Source of the DNA: JAFDXJ01 sp038257845
GTDB lineage: Bacteria > Bacteroidota > Bacteroidia > Chitinophagales > Chitinophagaceae
Reading direction: 5' to 3'
Assembly: GCA_038257845.1 (NCBI GenBank)
Contig: JBBSQL010000007.1
Span: 43,080-107,079 of the forward strand
Length of the DNA: 64,000 nucleotides
A model generated the notes under the pieces. That model was not told the DNA's origin and ran no database searches. It was given only the letters and a program-made list of their open reading frames with translations. Shown piece by piece: positions 17,783 to 27,553 of this stretch (position 1 is its first letter; every line of letters begins with the position of its first letter). A program made the translations under genes and the position numbers.

Positions 17783-18895
17783 TTATGAACTTGTCTTCTT
17801 CTTTGATTTTGGAGGCTTTTTTATACCCAATAATGGATGCATATAACTGGGCACAAGCTGCCGTGGTTTATTCTTTGGCGGTCCCAAAGGTTTCTGGTAT
17901 TCCAAATAATAGATCTGCAATAATATAAGGAAATAGGAAATCAATAATGGCCCGAATATCAAACCCGTGATGCCAAAATATTTTAAACCCATAATAATTC
18001 CAAGCACAGTAATAACAGGATGCACATCCGCCATTTTTTTAGCCAGCATGAACCGTATCACATTATCCATAAGACCCATAACCAGTGCGCCCCATAAAAT
18101 AATAAAGATACCCATACCATAATTGCCCGATAATATCTGGTACAATGCCATGGGTACCCATACAACCCCGCATCCGACCACGGGTAGCACTGAAGTAAAA
18201 CCCGTAATAACACCCCAAAAACCAGCCTCTGGAATGCCGGCGATTTCATAACAGGCAAAGCCAAGGAAACCTTGCATTACTGCGATGGTAGGTATGCCTA
18301 TCGCATTACTGATTGTCTGCGCAACTAGTTCCTTCCCGAACCGTTTAATCTTTTCACCGCTAAAAGGTAAGTAGAAAACTATTGAAGCCTCCATACGGTT
18401 TGTATTCTTGATCATAAAGTAAAGGAAAAAATACATCATAAGTAAGGAACTTAGGATTCCCAAGCCCTGGTTCAACAAGGCTTTCAGCACATCAGAAGCC
18501 ACCGCTTGTGCTTTACTGAGTGTATTTTCAGCAATAATGTGAACACCGGTTTTACTAAAAATTATTTCATCAAAATGTTTGAAAGCATTGATGATATCAT
18601 TGGGATTTGAAACTACGTTACTTACTTTATTAAAAAGTAAAATTACCAGTAAGGAGACGGGTAATAAAATGATGAAAAAGGTCACGAGAATTACAATCAA
18701 TGCAGCAATATTTTTATTCCACTTTCTCTTATCTAACATCCATAGAAGAGCAGGCTTACTCAATACGTAAAACATAATTGCGCCCAAAAATGCCGTGAAA
18801 AACTGCATCAAACTAAAAACCAGTATCATACCAAAACAAAGAATGATGAATACGAAAATGTATTTGTTAATGATGTATTCTTTATTATGCTCCAT
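17783..18895 (-). CDS. AI-2E family transporter
   Basis: 370 residues, with about eight membrane helices and an extended soluble loop after the third. The C-terminal stretch has the family pattern: a glycine- and proline-rich core VITGFTSVLPVVGCGVVWVP, then NVIRFMLAKKMADVHPVITVLGIIMGLKYFGITGLIFGPLL across the next spans. The family is named for autoinducer-2 export but includes many exporters and Na+/H+ exchangers of unclear substrate. A basic tail (KKPPKSKKKTSS) ends it. It is divergent from the YtxH-like gene, and a small palindrome lies between them. Confidence 0.9.
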   Translation of the reverse strand: MEHNKEYIINKYIFVFIILCFGMILVFSLMQFFTAFLGAIMFYVLSKPALLWMLDKRKWNKNIAALIVILVTFFIILLPVSLLVILLFNKVSNVVSNPNDIINAFKHFDEIIFSKTGVHIIAENTLSKAQAVASDVLKALLNQGLGILSSLLMMYFFLYFMIKNTNRMEASIVFYLPFSGEKIKRFGKELVAQTISNAIGIPTIAVMQGFLGFACYEIAGIPEAGFWGVITGFTSVLPVVGCGVVWVPMALYQILSGNYGMGIFIILWGALVMGLMDNVIRFMLAKKMADVHPVITVLGIIMGLKYFGITGLIFGPLLISYFLILLQIYYLEYQKPLGPPKNKPRQLVPSYMHPLLGIKKPPKSKKKTSS

Positions 18896-18912
18896 TTCTT
18901 TTGTTTAATTGG

Positions 18913-18925
18913 TACAATGATTGTA
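18913..18925. promoter_or_regulatory. Palindrome TACAATGATTGTA in divergent intergenic region
   Basis: Perfect 6-bp arms around one central base. It lies 18 bp from the AI-2E gene start and 38 bp from the YtxH-like start. Its place between divergent genes suggests a possible regulator site; no regulator is identified. Confidence 0.3.
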
Positions 18926-18963
18926 TCTTTTCAACTTATAATTAATAGTAAAAATAACAGGTT

Positions 18964-19194
18964 ATGAATGATAAGCGTAATTTTTTTTCCGGGTTTATTG
19001 CCGGTGTTGCCTCCTGTGCATTTGTCTACCTCTATCTAAATAGTGACAATGGTAAAGAAATGATCACAGAAATAAAAGATAAATTTCAAACAGCAGGGAA
19101 CAAACTCTTTGCCACCATTGAAAAATTTGATGAGGAAGCAGATAAACTTTTAGAAAAAGGCAGGAATTTTTCAAAACAGATTGGCATCAATTAA
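18964..19194 (+). CDS. YtxH-like small membrane protein
   Basis: 76 residues. One N-terminal membrane span with small residues (FSGFIAGVASCAFVYLYLN) is followed by the GKEM-x-x-x-I-x-DKF sequence and a long amphipathic, charged helix. This is the YtxH/GasB pattern of general-stress membrane proteins. The function is unknown. It is the first of three closely packed genes (next start 35 bp downstream) that together look like an envelope-stress cluster similar in architecture to yqjD-yqjE-yqjK of E. coli. Confidence 0.7.
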   Translation: MNDKRNFFSGFIAGVASCAFVYLYLNSDNGKEMITEIKDKFQTAGNKLFATIEKFDEEADKLLEKGRNFSKQIGIN

Positions 19195-19229
19195 ATGAAT
19201 GCTTATCAAATAAAATTAAAAAAGATACA

Positions 19230-19589
19230 ATGGAAAATGAAGATAATTTTTTTTCAGAATCAAAAGACAAGCTGGAAGGGTATATCAACGACCGGATTAT
19301 GCTGATAAAATTACAAGCTGTGGAAAAAACTTCCCGATTAGCGGGTGCTTTTTTTACCATCATTATTTTAGGCCTGATGGCAGTTTTTATTTTATTATTC
19401 CTAAGCTTATCCCTTGCGGCTTTCCTCGCTACTATTTTAGGCAGTTTATTTTGGGGGTATGGCATCGTAGCAATTTTTTACATCATTCTTGCTATTGTTG
19501 TAGTTGCATTACGAAAAAAAGTAATTGAGAAATCGATGACTAATTTTTTAGTAAACATTTTATTTGAAAAATCAAAGGAAAATGAATAA
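19230..19589 (+). CDS. Phage holin superfamily III-like / YqjE-type membrane protein
   Basis: 119 residues. A charged head (ENEDNFFSESKDKLEGYINDRI) precedes two hydrophobic helices (about 35-60 and 65-95) joined by a short GSLFWGYG turn, and a charged tail follows. This is the architecture of the DUF1469/holin-X family, which despite its name is mostly found as a chromosomal membrane protein such as YqjE. No lysis gene is nearby, so a phage role is unlikely. Its last eight bases overlap the start of the next gene. Confidence 0.7.
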   Translation: MENEDNFFSESKDKLEGYINDRIMLIKLQAVEKTSRLAGAFFTIIILGLMAVFILLFLSLSLAAFLATILGSLFWGYGIVAIFYIILAIVVVALRKKVIEKSMTNFLVNILFEKSKENE

Positions 19590-19947
19590 TAAGCATAAAG
19601 AAAAAGATTTGTCCGCGATCAATAATTTGAGTGACTTGCAAAAAGAAATTGCGCTATTGAAGATTTCTATCAAGATACAGGAATCTGAATTGCAGGAAAG
19701 ATTAAAAGAAATACCCAAAGAATCTCTAAAAGTTGCAGCCGGAGCTGTTCTTCCCGCAGTCGTACAACGTGCAATTTTTACAAAATCATTACAACCAATT
19801 TTCAGGTTGGGAAAATCATTATTATTTTCAGGAAAAAAAGGAAGGGTAGATTTAAAAGAATCAGCAATTGGTCTTGCAAAAGGTGTGGGTATTTTTGCTG
19901 GTGCAAAAACGCTCATAAATTGGATAAAAAAAAGAAAAAATAAGTAA
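19582..19947 (+). CDS. Small coiled-coil / membrane-associated protein, unknown
   Basis: 121 residues from the ATG at 19582, which overlaps the previous stop in ATGAATAA and suggests coupled translation. A TTG at 19564 would add six residues. An N-terminal charged helix with heptad-like spacing (LSDLQKEIALLKISIKIQESEL) precedes a glycine- and alanine-rich, weakly hydrophobic half (KVAAGAVLPAVVQRAIF, AIGLAKGVGIFAGAKTLI) and a KKRKNK tail. I do not recognise a family. The context with the YtxH-like and YqjE-like genes suggests a partner role similar to YqjK. This is inference from position and size only. Confidence 0.6.
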   Translation: MNNKHKEKDLSAINNLSDLQKEIALLKISIKIQESELQERLKEIPKESLKVAAGAVLPAVVQRAIFTKSLQPIFRLGKSLLFSGKKGRVDLKESAIGLAKGVGIFAGAKTLINWIKKRKNK

Positions 19948-20024
19948 GCACGTTTCTTTCTTTAATAAAACATTCCCGCATAATTAAAAGACCTTCAATT
20001 GTTAACTTCTAAACCACTTTCCTG

Positions 20025-23000
20025 CTGACAGCAAAAAAAGCTTTATATAAATCTTTAAAAATAATAGCATGGATTGTTGGTTCAATCCTTTTGTTATTTA
20101 TACTGGTTTTGATCGCCATTCAAATTCCGGCTGTACAAAATTTTGCGCGCGGAAAAATTGTCACTTACCTGGAGAAAAAAATTCATACCAAAGTTGAAAT
20201 TGGAAAATTAAGCATTGACTTTCCCAAAAGAATCGTTCTCGAAAATATTTATTTTGAAGACCAGGCAAAAGATACTTTGCTCGCAGGAAAAAAAATACGG
20301 GTTGATATCACGCTGCTGAAATTACTGAATCATACAGTTGAATTAAATTATCTTGAACTGGATGGCATTCGTGCAAATATTTACCGCAAGGGAAAAGATA
20401 CCGTGTTTAATTATCAATATATTGTTGATGCGTTTGCCGGGGATCAAAAAGCGACGCCTACAAAGGCATCCACACCAATGACTTTTCATTTGGATAAAAT
20501 TGTGCTGAACCAGGTCACCACAACTTTTACAGATGATTTTACAGGGAATGATTTATATGCTTTCCTGGGAAATTTCAAAGTGAACATAAAATCTTTCGAG
20601 CCTGATAAAAGCACGTATAATGTTCCTTCCATTGCACTCGATAATGCCAATATTCGTTTCAGGCAATATACGCCATTGCACATAAGTGTGCCCATTTCCG
20701 CGCCACCGGCGGATTCTGCAAATCTTACGACCGCCACAAAACTTACGCTGGATAAAATTGATTTTACAAAAGTTCTTTTTCAATACGATAACCAGCTTTC
20801 AAATATGCTGGCCAATATTAACCTGGGAGATTTTCATTCTGTTTTTGAAAACATTGACCTGGGCAAATTATTGATTTCATTGAAAAGCCTTGAGCTTAAA
20901 AATTCAACAGTTAATGTGCAACAAGGTATTGCAAAAAAAACCGGCGAAAAAGCTTTTACTATTACCAGTGATTCAAGTGTAGCTCCGGCTTCAGACTGGC
21001 ATTTCTTTATAAAAAACCTGGCCATTGAAAACAATCAAATTGTTTATGATAATAATGCAGTGGCCCGCACAACTTCCGGTATGGATTTTAATCATATTCA
21101 TTTTACAGATTTCGATTTGGGCGCTTCGCAACTTTCCTTTTCCCCCGGTATATTCCAGGGAAATATCAACCAGCTTGCTGCCAAAGAAAACAGCGGTCTT
21201 GATCTGAAAAAATTCCAGGCAGGTTTTTATTATTCTGATACTGCTGCGCATCTCAATAATATGATTTTGCAAACGGATAAAACAGATTTGAAAGATGAAG
21301 TGAATTTAACATACGCGTCTGCTGCGGCACTTTCAGCAAAACCCGGTGAAACATTTTTGCAGGCCAATATTGCAAACAGTAAGATCGCGGCAAAAGATAT
21401 TTTACTTTTTGCCCCTTCATTAAAAGAACAATTAAAAGGAAATGAAAATGCCATTTTTACAATTGATACAAAACTGAAAGGTTATATAAAAGATTTATCT
21501 GTAGATAACTTTTCTTTTTCAGGTTATGGAAATACGTCAGTAAAATTTTCCGGTAAAATCAAAGGTTTACCCGATGCAACCAATGCAAATTTTGCGATCA
21601 ACCTGGCCAATTTAACCACTACGAAAAATGATATAGAAAAACTATTACCAAAAGGTAGTTTGCCCGCTTCCATTCAACTACCGCAGCGCATTACTGCATC
21701 GGGAAATTTCAATGGCAACGCAAAAAATTTTACCACAAAAATAAATGCGCAAACGTCTATCGGGAATGCATTGGTCAATGCGAAAATGAGCAATAATGGA
21801 AAATCTTATAATGCGAATATTTCTACAAACAATTTTGATCTTGGTTATCTTTTAAAACAGGAAAAAAATATTGGTAAAATAAGCCTGAACACGGATATAA
21901 AAGGTTCCGACCTGGATTATAAAACGATGAACACTGATATTCATGCGGTATTGAAAGAAGGCGTAATCAAAAATTATAATTATCAAAACCTGCTCGCCGA
22001 TATTTCATTAAAAAATGGACAGGCAACAATTTCTTCATCCATGAATGATCCAAACATTTCCTATACATTGGATGGAGAAGCCATGCTTCAGAATAAATTC
22101 CCTGCAGTGAAAATTGATATGAAAATTGATACACTGGATTTACAGGCATTGCATTTGATGACAGATTCATTACAACTAAGTGGAATTGTACATGCAGATT
22201 TTGAAAACACCAATCCTGATTCATTGCAGGGAAAATTAAAAATCTATGATCTATTCGTAACAAATAAAGGTCAACATTTAAATACAGATACAATTTCACT
22301 GCTCGCTGCGAGAACGGATTCCGGGCAATTGATCACATTGAATTCAGAAATGGCTAATGTAAACTGGATTGGGAAATATAAATTATCTGAAACAGGCAAA
22401 GCTGTGATGCATACAATAAATACGTATTACAAATTACCTAATTTTAAAGATACTGCTTTTACTCCGCAGGATTGGAGAATGGATTTGGACCTGAAAGTTT
22501 CTCCACTCGTTTTGCAATTTCAACCTCAACTCGAAGGCACAGATAGTATGCATGCAAAATTAATTTTTTCAAGCGCAGATGAAAAAATTGATTTTAGTTT
22601 GAAAGCACCGCACATACAATATGGCAAAGAAGCCATTGAAAATTTGAGTGCATTTGTATACAGCAGTGACAATTTATTGGATTATAATTTAGGCATGGAT
22701 AAAGGCGGTAGCAAAGGGTTTCAGCTTTATCAAACTTCTTTATCAGGATTTATTGCTGACCAGAATTTGATCACCGCAATTCTTTTAAAAGACAAAAAAG
22801 AAAAAGTACGCTATCATTTTTCTACCACGTTTACGCCAAAAAATAACGGTTTTACAGTAAGCCTCAGCCCTGAAAATGCTTTATTGAATTATGAAAATTG
22901 GGAAGTGAGTAAAGACAATTTTATTCAATATGATTCTTTGGGAATCATTGCGCATAATTTTAAGATCACACATAATAATCAATCGCTAAGTATCAACAGC

Positions 23001-25088
23001 CAATCACAATCGCCAACTGCGCCGCTGGAAATTGCATTCTACGATTTTCATATTAAAACATTGACCGATTTTGCAGACCAGGATTCTTTATTAATGGATG
23101 GTGCCATCAACGGTCATGTACTTGTAAAAGGTTTACCGAAGAGCCCGGTTTTTACTTCTGACCTTGCTATCAATAATTTCAGTTATAAAACAGATACACT
23201 TGGAAATATAAATGTGAAAGTGGATAATGAAACGGCCAATGCTTTTAATGCAGATCTAAAAATTACCGGCCAGAATAATGATGTTTCGCTTACAGGAAAA
23301 TATTATACCGGCGAAGGAAATATTGATATGGATTTAGACATCAATAAATTAAACCTTGCATCTCTCCGCGGATTTACCGTCGGCCAGTTGCAGGATGCCG
23401 GCGGTTTTGTAAGTGGTAATTTTAAAATTAAGGGTAATTCAAAATCGCCGAAAGTCAATGGCACTTTGCAGTTCAATGATGCATTCGTAACACCAACGAT
23501 GCTGGGTGAAAAATTCACACTAAATAATGATAAAATAAAAGTGGATGAAAGTGGTTTTCATTTTAATCAGTTTTCACTCACAGACACAACAGGTAGCGAA
23601 GCTATTTTGAATGGTGATATATTCACCAAAGATTTCAGGAATTATTCTTTTGGATTAACTTTTAATGCCAATAATTTTAATGTTGTTCATTCTACACGCG
23701 CAGAGAATCAAATGTTCTATGGCGACCTGAATATTGATGCAGATATTAAAGTGAAAGGAAGTATGGAAGCGCCGGCAATTACTGCAAACATTAACGCAAA
23801 TAAACAAACTGATTTCACTTTTGTTTTACCCAGTAATGACCCGGAAGTAGTGAGCCGTGAAGGCGTTGTGAATTTTGTAGATAAAAGTGCACCAAAAGAT
23901 ACCACAGTAAAAATTGATTTCCGCGATACATTGATCAATACAAAAGCATTTGCGAATATGAATGTATCCGTGAATTTTACAACTGATACTGCGGCTGCAT
24001 TTACCCTGGTAATTGATGAAAGAAATGGAGACGCGTTAAAAATGCAGGGTGGTGCAAACCTGGCAGGAGGCATTGATGAAAGCGGAAAACTTTCACTCAC
24101 GGGAAATTATGAATTGACCAATGGTTCATACCAGTTGACCTTTAATTTCCTGAAAAGAAAATTTGATATTCAACGCGGAAGTGTGATCACCTGGACCGGA
24201 GATCCTACTTCAGCAATGGTAAATATTACTGCGTTATATGAAACGAAAGCGGCCCCGATTGATTTGGTACAACCCATGCTTGCAGGCCAGTCTGATAATG
24301 AGATCAATAAATACAAACAAAAAATTGATATCCAGGTTTTCCTGAAAATGACTGGTGATTTATTAAAGCCGCAGATCAGTTTTGAGATCGCATTACCGCA
24401 GGATGAACTTTCACAATGGACAGTAGTTGATACAAAGTTGCAACAATTAAAAACGGATGAGTCCGAATTAAATAAACAGGTTTTTGCATTATTGTTATTA
24501 GGCAGGTTCGTAGGCGAGGATATTACGCAAAGCGCGGCGAGCACGAGCACTTCCACACTTGTAAAACAAAGTGTAAGCAAAATTTTAACCGACGAGTTAA
24601 ATAAGTTAGCGGGAAATTTAATCCAGGGAGTTGACTTGAGTTTTGGATTGAATTCCCAGGATGATTACAGTACTGGTACACAGCAAAGCCGCACAGACCT
24701 TACAGTTGGCGTTTCCAAATCTTTATTAAATGATCGCCTGAAAGTTAGCGTGGGAAGTAATTTTGAATTAGAAAGTCCAACCGGTACAAACAGGGATGCA
24801 GCTAACATAGCCGGCGATGTGGCGATTGATTATTTGCTTAGTGAAGATGGGCGGTACAAAATTCGCGGCTACCGAAAAAATGAATATGAAGGTGTTATAG
24901 AAGGGCAGGTTGTAGAAACTGGTTTGACTTTTATCTATACATTGGACTATGATCATTTCAAAGAATTATTTGCGAAGGCCAATAAAAAATTAAAAAAGAA
25001 AATTAAGGCACAAAATAAAGCGGCGAAAGAAGAAGAAAAAGAACAGCAGCAGGAAACAATTGAAGAGATGAAAAAACCGGGAGCGTAA
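20025..25088 (+). CDS. tamB: TamB-like translocation/assembly module protein (DUF490)
   Basis: About 1,687 residues if translation begins at the CTG at 20025. The frame is open from 20013 and encodes TAKKALYKSLKIIAWIVGS before the hydrophobic anchor, while the first standard start is a TTG at 20091 that cuts the anchor in half. After the single N-terminal membrane helix come long stretches of repeated beta-strand sequence (AsmA/TamB groove) and the conserved C-terminal DUF490 region (GGIDESGKLSLTGNYELTNGSY...FNFLKRKFDI). The end is a charged coiled tail. TamB spans the periplasm and moves lipids or helps outer-membrane protein assembly. The stop overlaps the following TamA/BamA-like ORF by one base. 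Confidence 0.9.
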   Translation: MTAKKALYKSLKIIAWIVGSILLLFILVLIAIQIPAVQNFARGKIVTYLEKKIHTKVEIGKLSIDFPKRIVLENIYFEDQAKDTLLAGKKIRVDITLLKLLNHTVELNYLELDGIRANIYRKGKDTVFNYQYIVDAFAGDQKATPTKASTPMTFHLDKIVLNQVTTTFTDDFTGNDLYAFLGNFKVNIKSFEPDKSTYNVPSIALDNANIRFRQYTPLHISVPISAPPADSANLTTATKLTLDKIDFTKVLFQYDNQLSNMLANINLGDFHSVFENIDLGKLLISLKSLELKNSTVNVQQGIAKKTGEKAFTITSDSSVAPASDWHFFIKNLAIENNQIVYDNNAVARTTSGMDFNHIHFTDFDLGASQLSFSPGIFQGNINQLAAKENSGLDLKKFQAGFYYSDTAAHLNNMILQTDKTDLKDEVNLTYASAAALSAKPGETFLQANIANSKIAAKDILLFAPSLKEQLKGNENAIFTIDTKLKGYIKDLSVDNFSFSGYGNTSVKFSGKIKGLPDATNANFAINLANLTTTKNDIEKLLPKGSLPASIQLPQRITASGNFNGNAKNFTTKINAQTSIGNALVNAKMSNNGKSYNANISTNNFDLGYLLKQEKNIGKISLNTDIKGSDLDYKTMNTDIHAVLKEGVIKNYNYQNLLADISLKNGQATISSSMNDPNISYTLDGEAMLQNKFPAVKIDMKIDTLDLQALHLMTDSLQLSGIVHADFENTNPDSLQGKLKIYDLFVTNKGQHLNTDTISLLAARTDSGQLITLNSEMANVNWIGKYKLSETGKAVMHTINTYYKLPNFKDTAFTPQDWRMDLDLKVSPLVLQFQPQLEGTDSMHAKLIFSSADEKIDFSLKAPHIQYGKEAIENLSAFVYSSDNLLDYNLGMDKGGSKGFQLYQTSLSGFIADQNLITAILLKDKKEKVRYHFSTTFTPKNNGFTVSLSPENALLNYENWEVSKDNFIQYDSLGIIAHNFKITHNNQSLSINSQSQSPTAPLEIAFYDFHIKTLTDFADQDSLLMDGAINGHVLVKGLPKSPVFTSDLAINNFSYKTDTLGNINVKVDNETANAFNADLKITGQNNDVSLTGKYYTGEGNIDMDLDINKLNLASLRGFTVGQLQDAGGFVSGNFKIKGNSKSPKVNGTLQFNDAFVTPTMLGEKFTLNNDKIKVDESGFHFNQFSLTDTTGSEAILNGDIFTKDFRNYSFGLTFNANNFNVVHSTRAENQMFYGDLNIDADIKVKGSMEAPAITANINANKQTDFTFVLPSNDPEVVSREGVVNFVDKSAPKDTTVKIDFRDTLINTKAFANMNVSVNFTTDTAAAFTLVIDERNGDALKMQGGANLAGGIDESGKLSLTGNYELTNGSYQLTFNFLKRKFDIQRGSVITWTGDPTSAMVNITALYETKAAPIDLVQPMLAGQSDNEINKYKQKIDIQVFLKMTGDLLKPQISFEIALPQDELSQWTVVDTKLQQLKTDESELNKQVFALLLLGRFVGEDITQSAASTSTSTLVKQSVSKILTDELNKLAGNLIQGVDLSFGLNSQDDYSTGTQQSRTDLTVGVSKSLLNDRLKVSVGSNFELESPTGTNRDAANIAGDVAIDYLLSEDGRYKIRGYRKNEYEGVIEGQVVETGLTFIYTLDYDHFKELFAKANKKLKKKIKAQNKAAKEEEKEQQQETIEEMKKPGA

Positions 25089-25120
25089 TGAAGGTTTTGA
25101 ATGCTAAAAGAAATTTTTAT

Positions 25121-27424
25121 ATGAAAAGATTGTCTATATTTTTATACATTATTATTTTGATTGCTGCATATTCGTGTAGTGCTACTAAAAATATTCCTGA
25201 TAATGATGCATTATACATGGGGGCAAAAGTGGAATTGAAACCAAAAAATGATTCAGTAAAATATAATAAGAAAGACCTCGCAGCCGAATTGAAAGACCTT
25301 GTCCGCCCCAAACCCAATGCGCGCATTTTTGGTATTCCCTATAAAGTACTTTTTTATAATATCGTTGATTCTCCAAAAGGCAAAGGTCTTGGTTACTGGT
25401 TAAAATATAAGGTAGGCGAACCGCCTGTTTTGGCAAGCCAGGTGAATACAGAAAAAAATCGTGCGATACTGGAAAACCGCCTGGAAAATAATGGTTTTTT
25501 TCGTTCAACGATGACCGCAGACACTTCCATCAAAAATAAAAAAATGGAAGCAACTTATAAAGGTGTAGTGAGCAACAGGTACTATATTGATACTGTAGTT
25601 TATGAAACGGATTCTTCGAAGTATGGAAAAATGATTGCAAGGCTTCAAAAAAATTCGCAACTAAAAACTGGCAGGCCTTATACACTTGACCGCATTATGT
25701 CAGAGCGTGTACGCATAGATACGCGCCTGAAGGAAAGAGGTTTCTATTATTTCAACCCGAATGATTTAATTGTAGATGCTGATACAACCATTGGAAATTA
25801 TAAAGTGAATATGTATTTGCGCACGAAAGATGACGTCCCCGATAAAGCCAAAGAACAATTTAAAATCAATGAAGTAGTTGTATTCGCGGATTATAATTTA
25901 CAAAATGATACAAGCATTTCACGCGTCTTAGAGCAGTCAAGAAAATTTGATGGCTATTATATTTATGACCCGAACAATAGGTTTAACCCGAAAATTTTTA
26001 GCCGCACACTCGTATTTAAACCGGGTGATTTATATAATCGCACGGCGCATAATTTATCATTAAACCGGTTGGTGAATTTAGGAATTTACAAATTTGTAAA
26101 AGCCAGTTTTGTAGAAACAGATACCACGCCCAAACCATCTTTAAACGCATTTTATTACCTCACACCTGCAAAAGAAAAATCAATACAGTTCCAGGTTTCA
26201 GGGCTTACCAAATCGAATAACTCTACAGGAACAGAAGTTTCACTTAGCTGGAAAAACAGGAATTTTTTTAAAGGAGCAGAACTCTATACGGTCCGTGTTT
26301 TTGGTGGTATAGAAAAACAAGTTTCTGCACAAGCGCCGAATGTAAGTACGAACAGGCTTGGTATTGACATGAACTTATTTTTTCCCCGCGTGATCGGGCC
26401 GGTGCAGTTTAAAACCAACAGCAATTTTGTACCGCAAACAAAGTTATCGTTAGGCTATCAATTGTTTAATCGCAATACACAATACACGCTAACATCTCTT
26501 ACAGCAAGCGCCGGTTATGTATGGAAAGAAGACATCATCAAAGAACATACATTGAATATTTTCGCAATGAATCTGGTGAACCCGGCAAATATTACCCCCG
26601 AATTCCAGGATTCATTAAAGAATAATATCGCATTGGCAAGAAGCATTGAAAAACAATTTATTATTGGTTCAAATTATAATTACAATTACAATACTTACCT
26701 CAATCCAAACCGGAAAAAAAATAATTATTATTTCAATGGCAATCTCGATTTATCCGGTAATATTTTGGGATTGGTTAGCGGCGCAAATGTGCGCAATGGA
26801 AATCCAAAATATCTTTTTGGCCAGCCATTTTCACAATATGTAAGAGCAGAACTCGACTTCAGGCATTACCTGAAATTAAATAAAAATACTACCCTCGCGA
26901 GCCGCATTGTTACCGGCCTTGGCTATGCGTATGGAAACAGTTATACAATGCCATTTATCAAAGAATTTTTTGCCGGCGGATCAAGTGATATCAGGGCTTT
27001 TCGCGCCAGGTCTTTAGGGCCGGGTTCTTATTATGCAGGCAATATTGATACACTGGGTTTTTTACCCGAACAGCCGGGTGATGTGAAACTGGAATTGAAT
27101 ACGGAATTGCGCGCGAAATTATTTTCCGTTATCTATGGCGCAGTATTCCTGGATGCCGGAAATGTGTGGACGGTTCGCGAAGACACGACAAGGCCGGGCG
27201 CAAAATTCTCCAATCAATTTTTTAGTGAAATGGCACTTGGCACTGGAGTAGGTTTACGCGTGGATGTAAGTTTTTTTGTACTTCGCCTGGATGTAGCTTT
27301 CCCTTTACGCAAACCATTTTTACCACAGGGCAATCGCTGGGTACTTGATCAAATTGATTTTGGAAGTAAAGACTGGCGCAGGCAAAATTTAGTTTTTAAT
27401 TTAGCAATTGGATATCCTTTTTAA
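25121..27424 (+). CDS. TamA/BamA-family outer-membrane protein, lipoprotein-type signal
   Basis: 767 residues from the ATG at 25121, which gives a compact lipoprotein signal with AAYSC. A start at 25088 overlapping the tamB stop would add 11 residues and is also possible. POTRA-like repeats (about 20-330) precede a 16-strand Omp85 barrel, with IREFFAGGSSDIRAFRARSLGPGSY-like lid sequence (here KEFFAGGSSDIRAFRARSLG) near residue 620 and a terminal FNLAIGYPF. Pairing with tamB in one unit is the standard arrangement. The predicted lipidation of a barrel protein is a Bacteroidota habit. A bidirectional terminator follows. Confidence 0.92.
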   Translation: MKRLSIFLYIIILIAAYSCSATKNIPDNDALYMGAKVELKPKNDSVKYNKKDLAAELKDLVRPKPNARIFGIPYKVLFYNIVDSPKGKGLGYWLKYKVGEPPVLASQVNTEKNRAILENRLENNGFFRSTMTADTSIKNKKMEATYKGVVSNRYYIDTVVYETDSSKYGKMIARLQKNSQLKTGRPYTLDRIMSERVRIDTRLKERGFYYFNPNDLIVDADTTIGNYKVNMYLRTKDDVPDKAKEQFKINEVVVFADYNLQNDTSISRVLEQSRKFDGYYIYDPNNRFNPKIFSRTLVFKPGDLYNRTAHNLSLNRLVNLGIYKFVKASFVETDTTPKPSLNAFYYLTPAKEKSIQFQVSGLTKSNNSTGTEVSLSWKNRNFFKGAELYTVRVFGGIEKQVSAQAPNVSTNRLGIDMNLFFPRVIGPVQFKTNSNFVPQTKLSLGYQLFNRNTQYTLTSLTASAGYVWKEDIIKEHTLNIFAMNLVNPANITPEFQDSLKNNIALARSIEKQFIIGSNYNYNYNTYLNPNRKKNNYYFNGNLDLSGNILGLVSGANVRNGNPKYLFGQPFSQYVRAELDFRHYLKLNKNTTLASRIVTGLGYAYGNSYTMPFIKEFFAGGSSDIRAFRARSLGPGSYYAGNIDTLGFLPEQPGDVKLELNTELRAKLFSVIYGAVFLDAGNVWTVREDTTRPGAKFSNQFFSEMALGTGVGLRVDVSFFVLRLDVAFPLRKPFLPQGNRWVLDQIDFGSKDWRRQNLVFNLAIGYPF

Positions 27425-27504
27425 AAAATAATTCATGTTTAATTTCTGAGAATAATTATTAAGTGCAATTTTAATGAATGTGCTATAACTTTTATCCTGC
27501 ACAC

Positions 27505-27540
27505 AAAAAAGCCGGCTAAAATAGCCGGCCTTAATTTTTA
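27505..27540. terminator. Bidirectional terminator between convergent genes
   Basis: Perfect 8-bp arms GCCGGCTA (27511-27518) and TAGCCGGC (27522-27529), with a 3-nt loop, are flanked by six A on the left and a T-rich run on the right. It can stop both the tamB-tamA unit and the minus-strand metzincin gene. Confidence 0.88.
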
Positions 27541-27553
27541 AATCACACAAAAT

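Noticed and set aside
19230..19589. Phage origin suggested by holin-like similarity
   Set aside because: There is no endolysin, spanin or other phage gene nearby, and the family is widespread in chromosomal stress operons.
24170..24580. 136-codon minus-strand ORF inside tamB
   Set aside because: Antisense shadow within a conserved DUF490 region.
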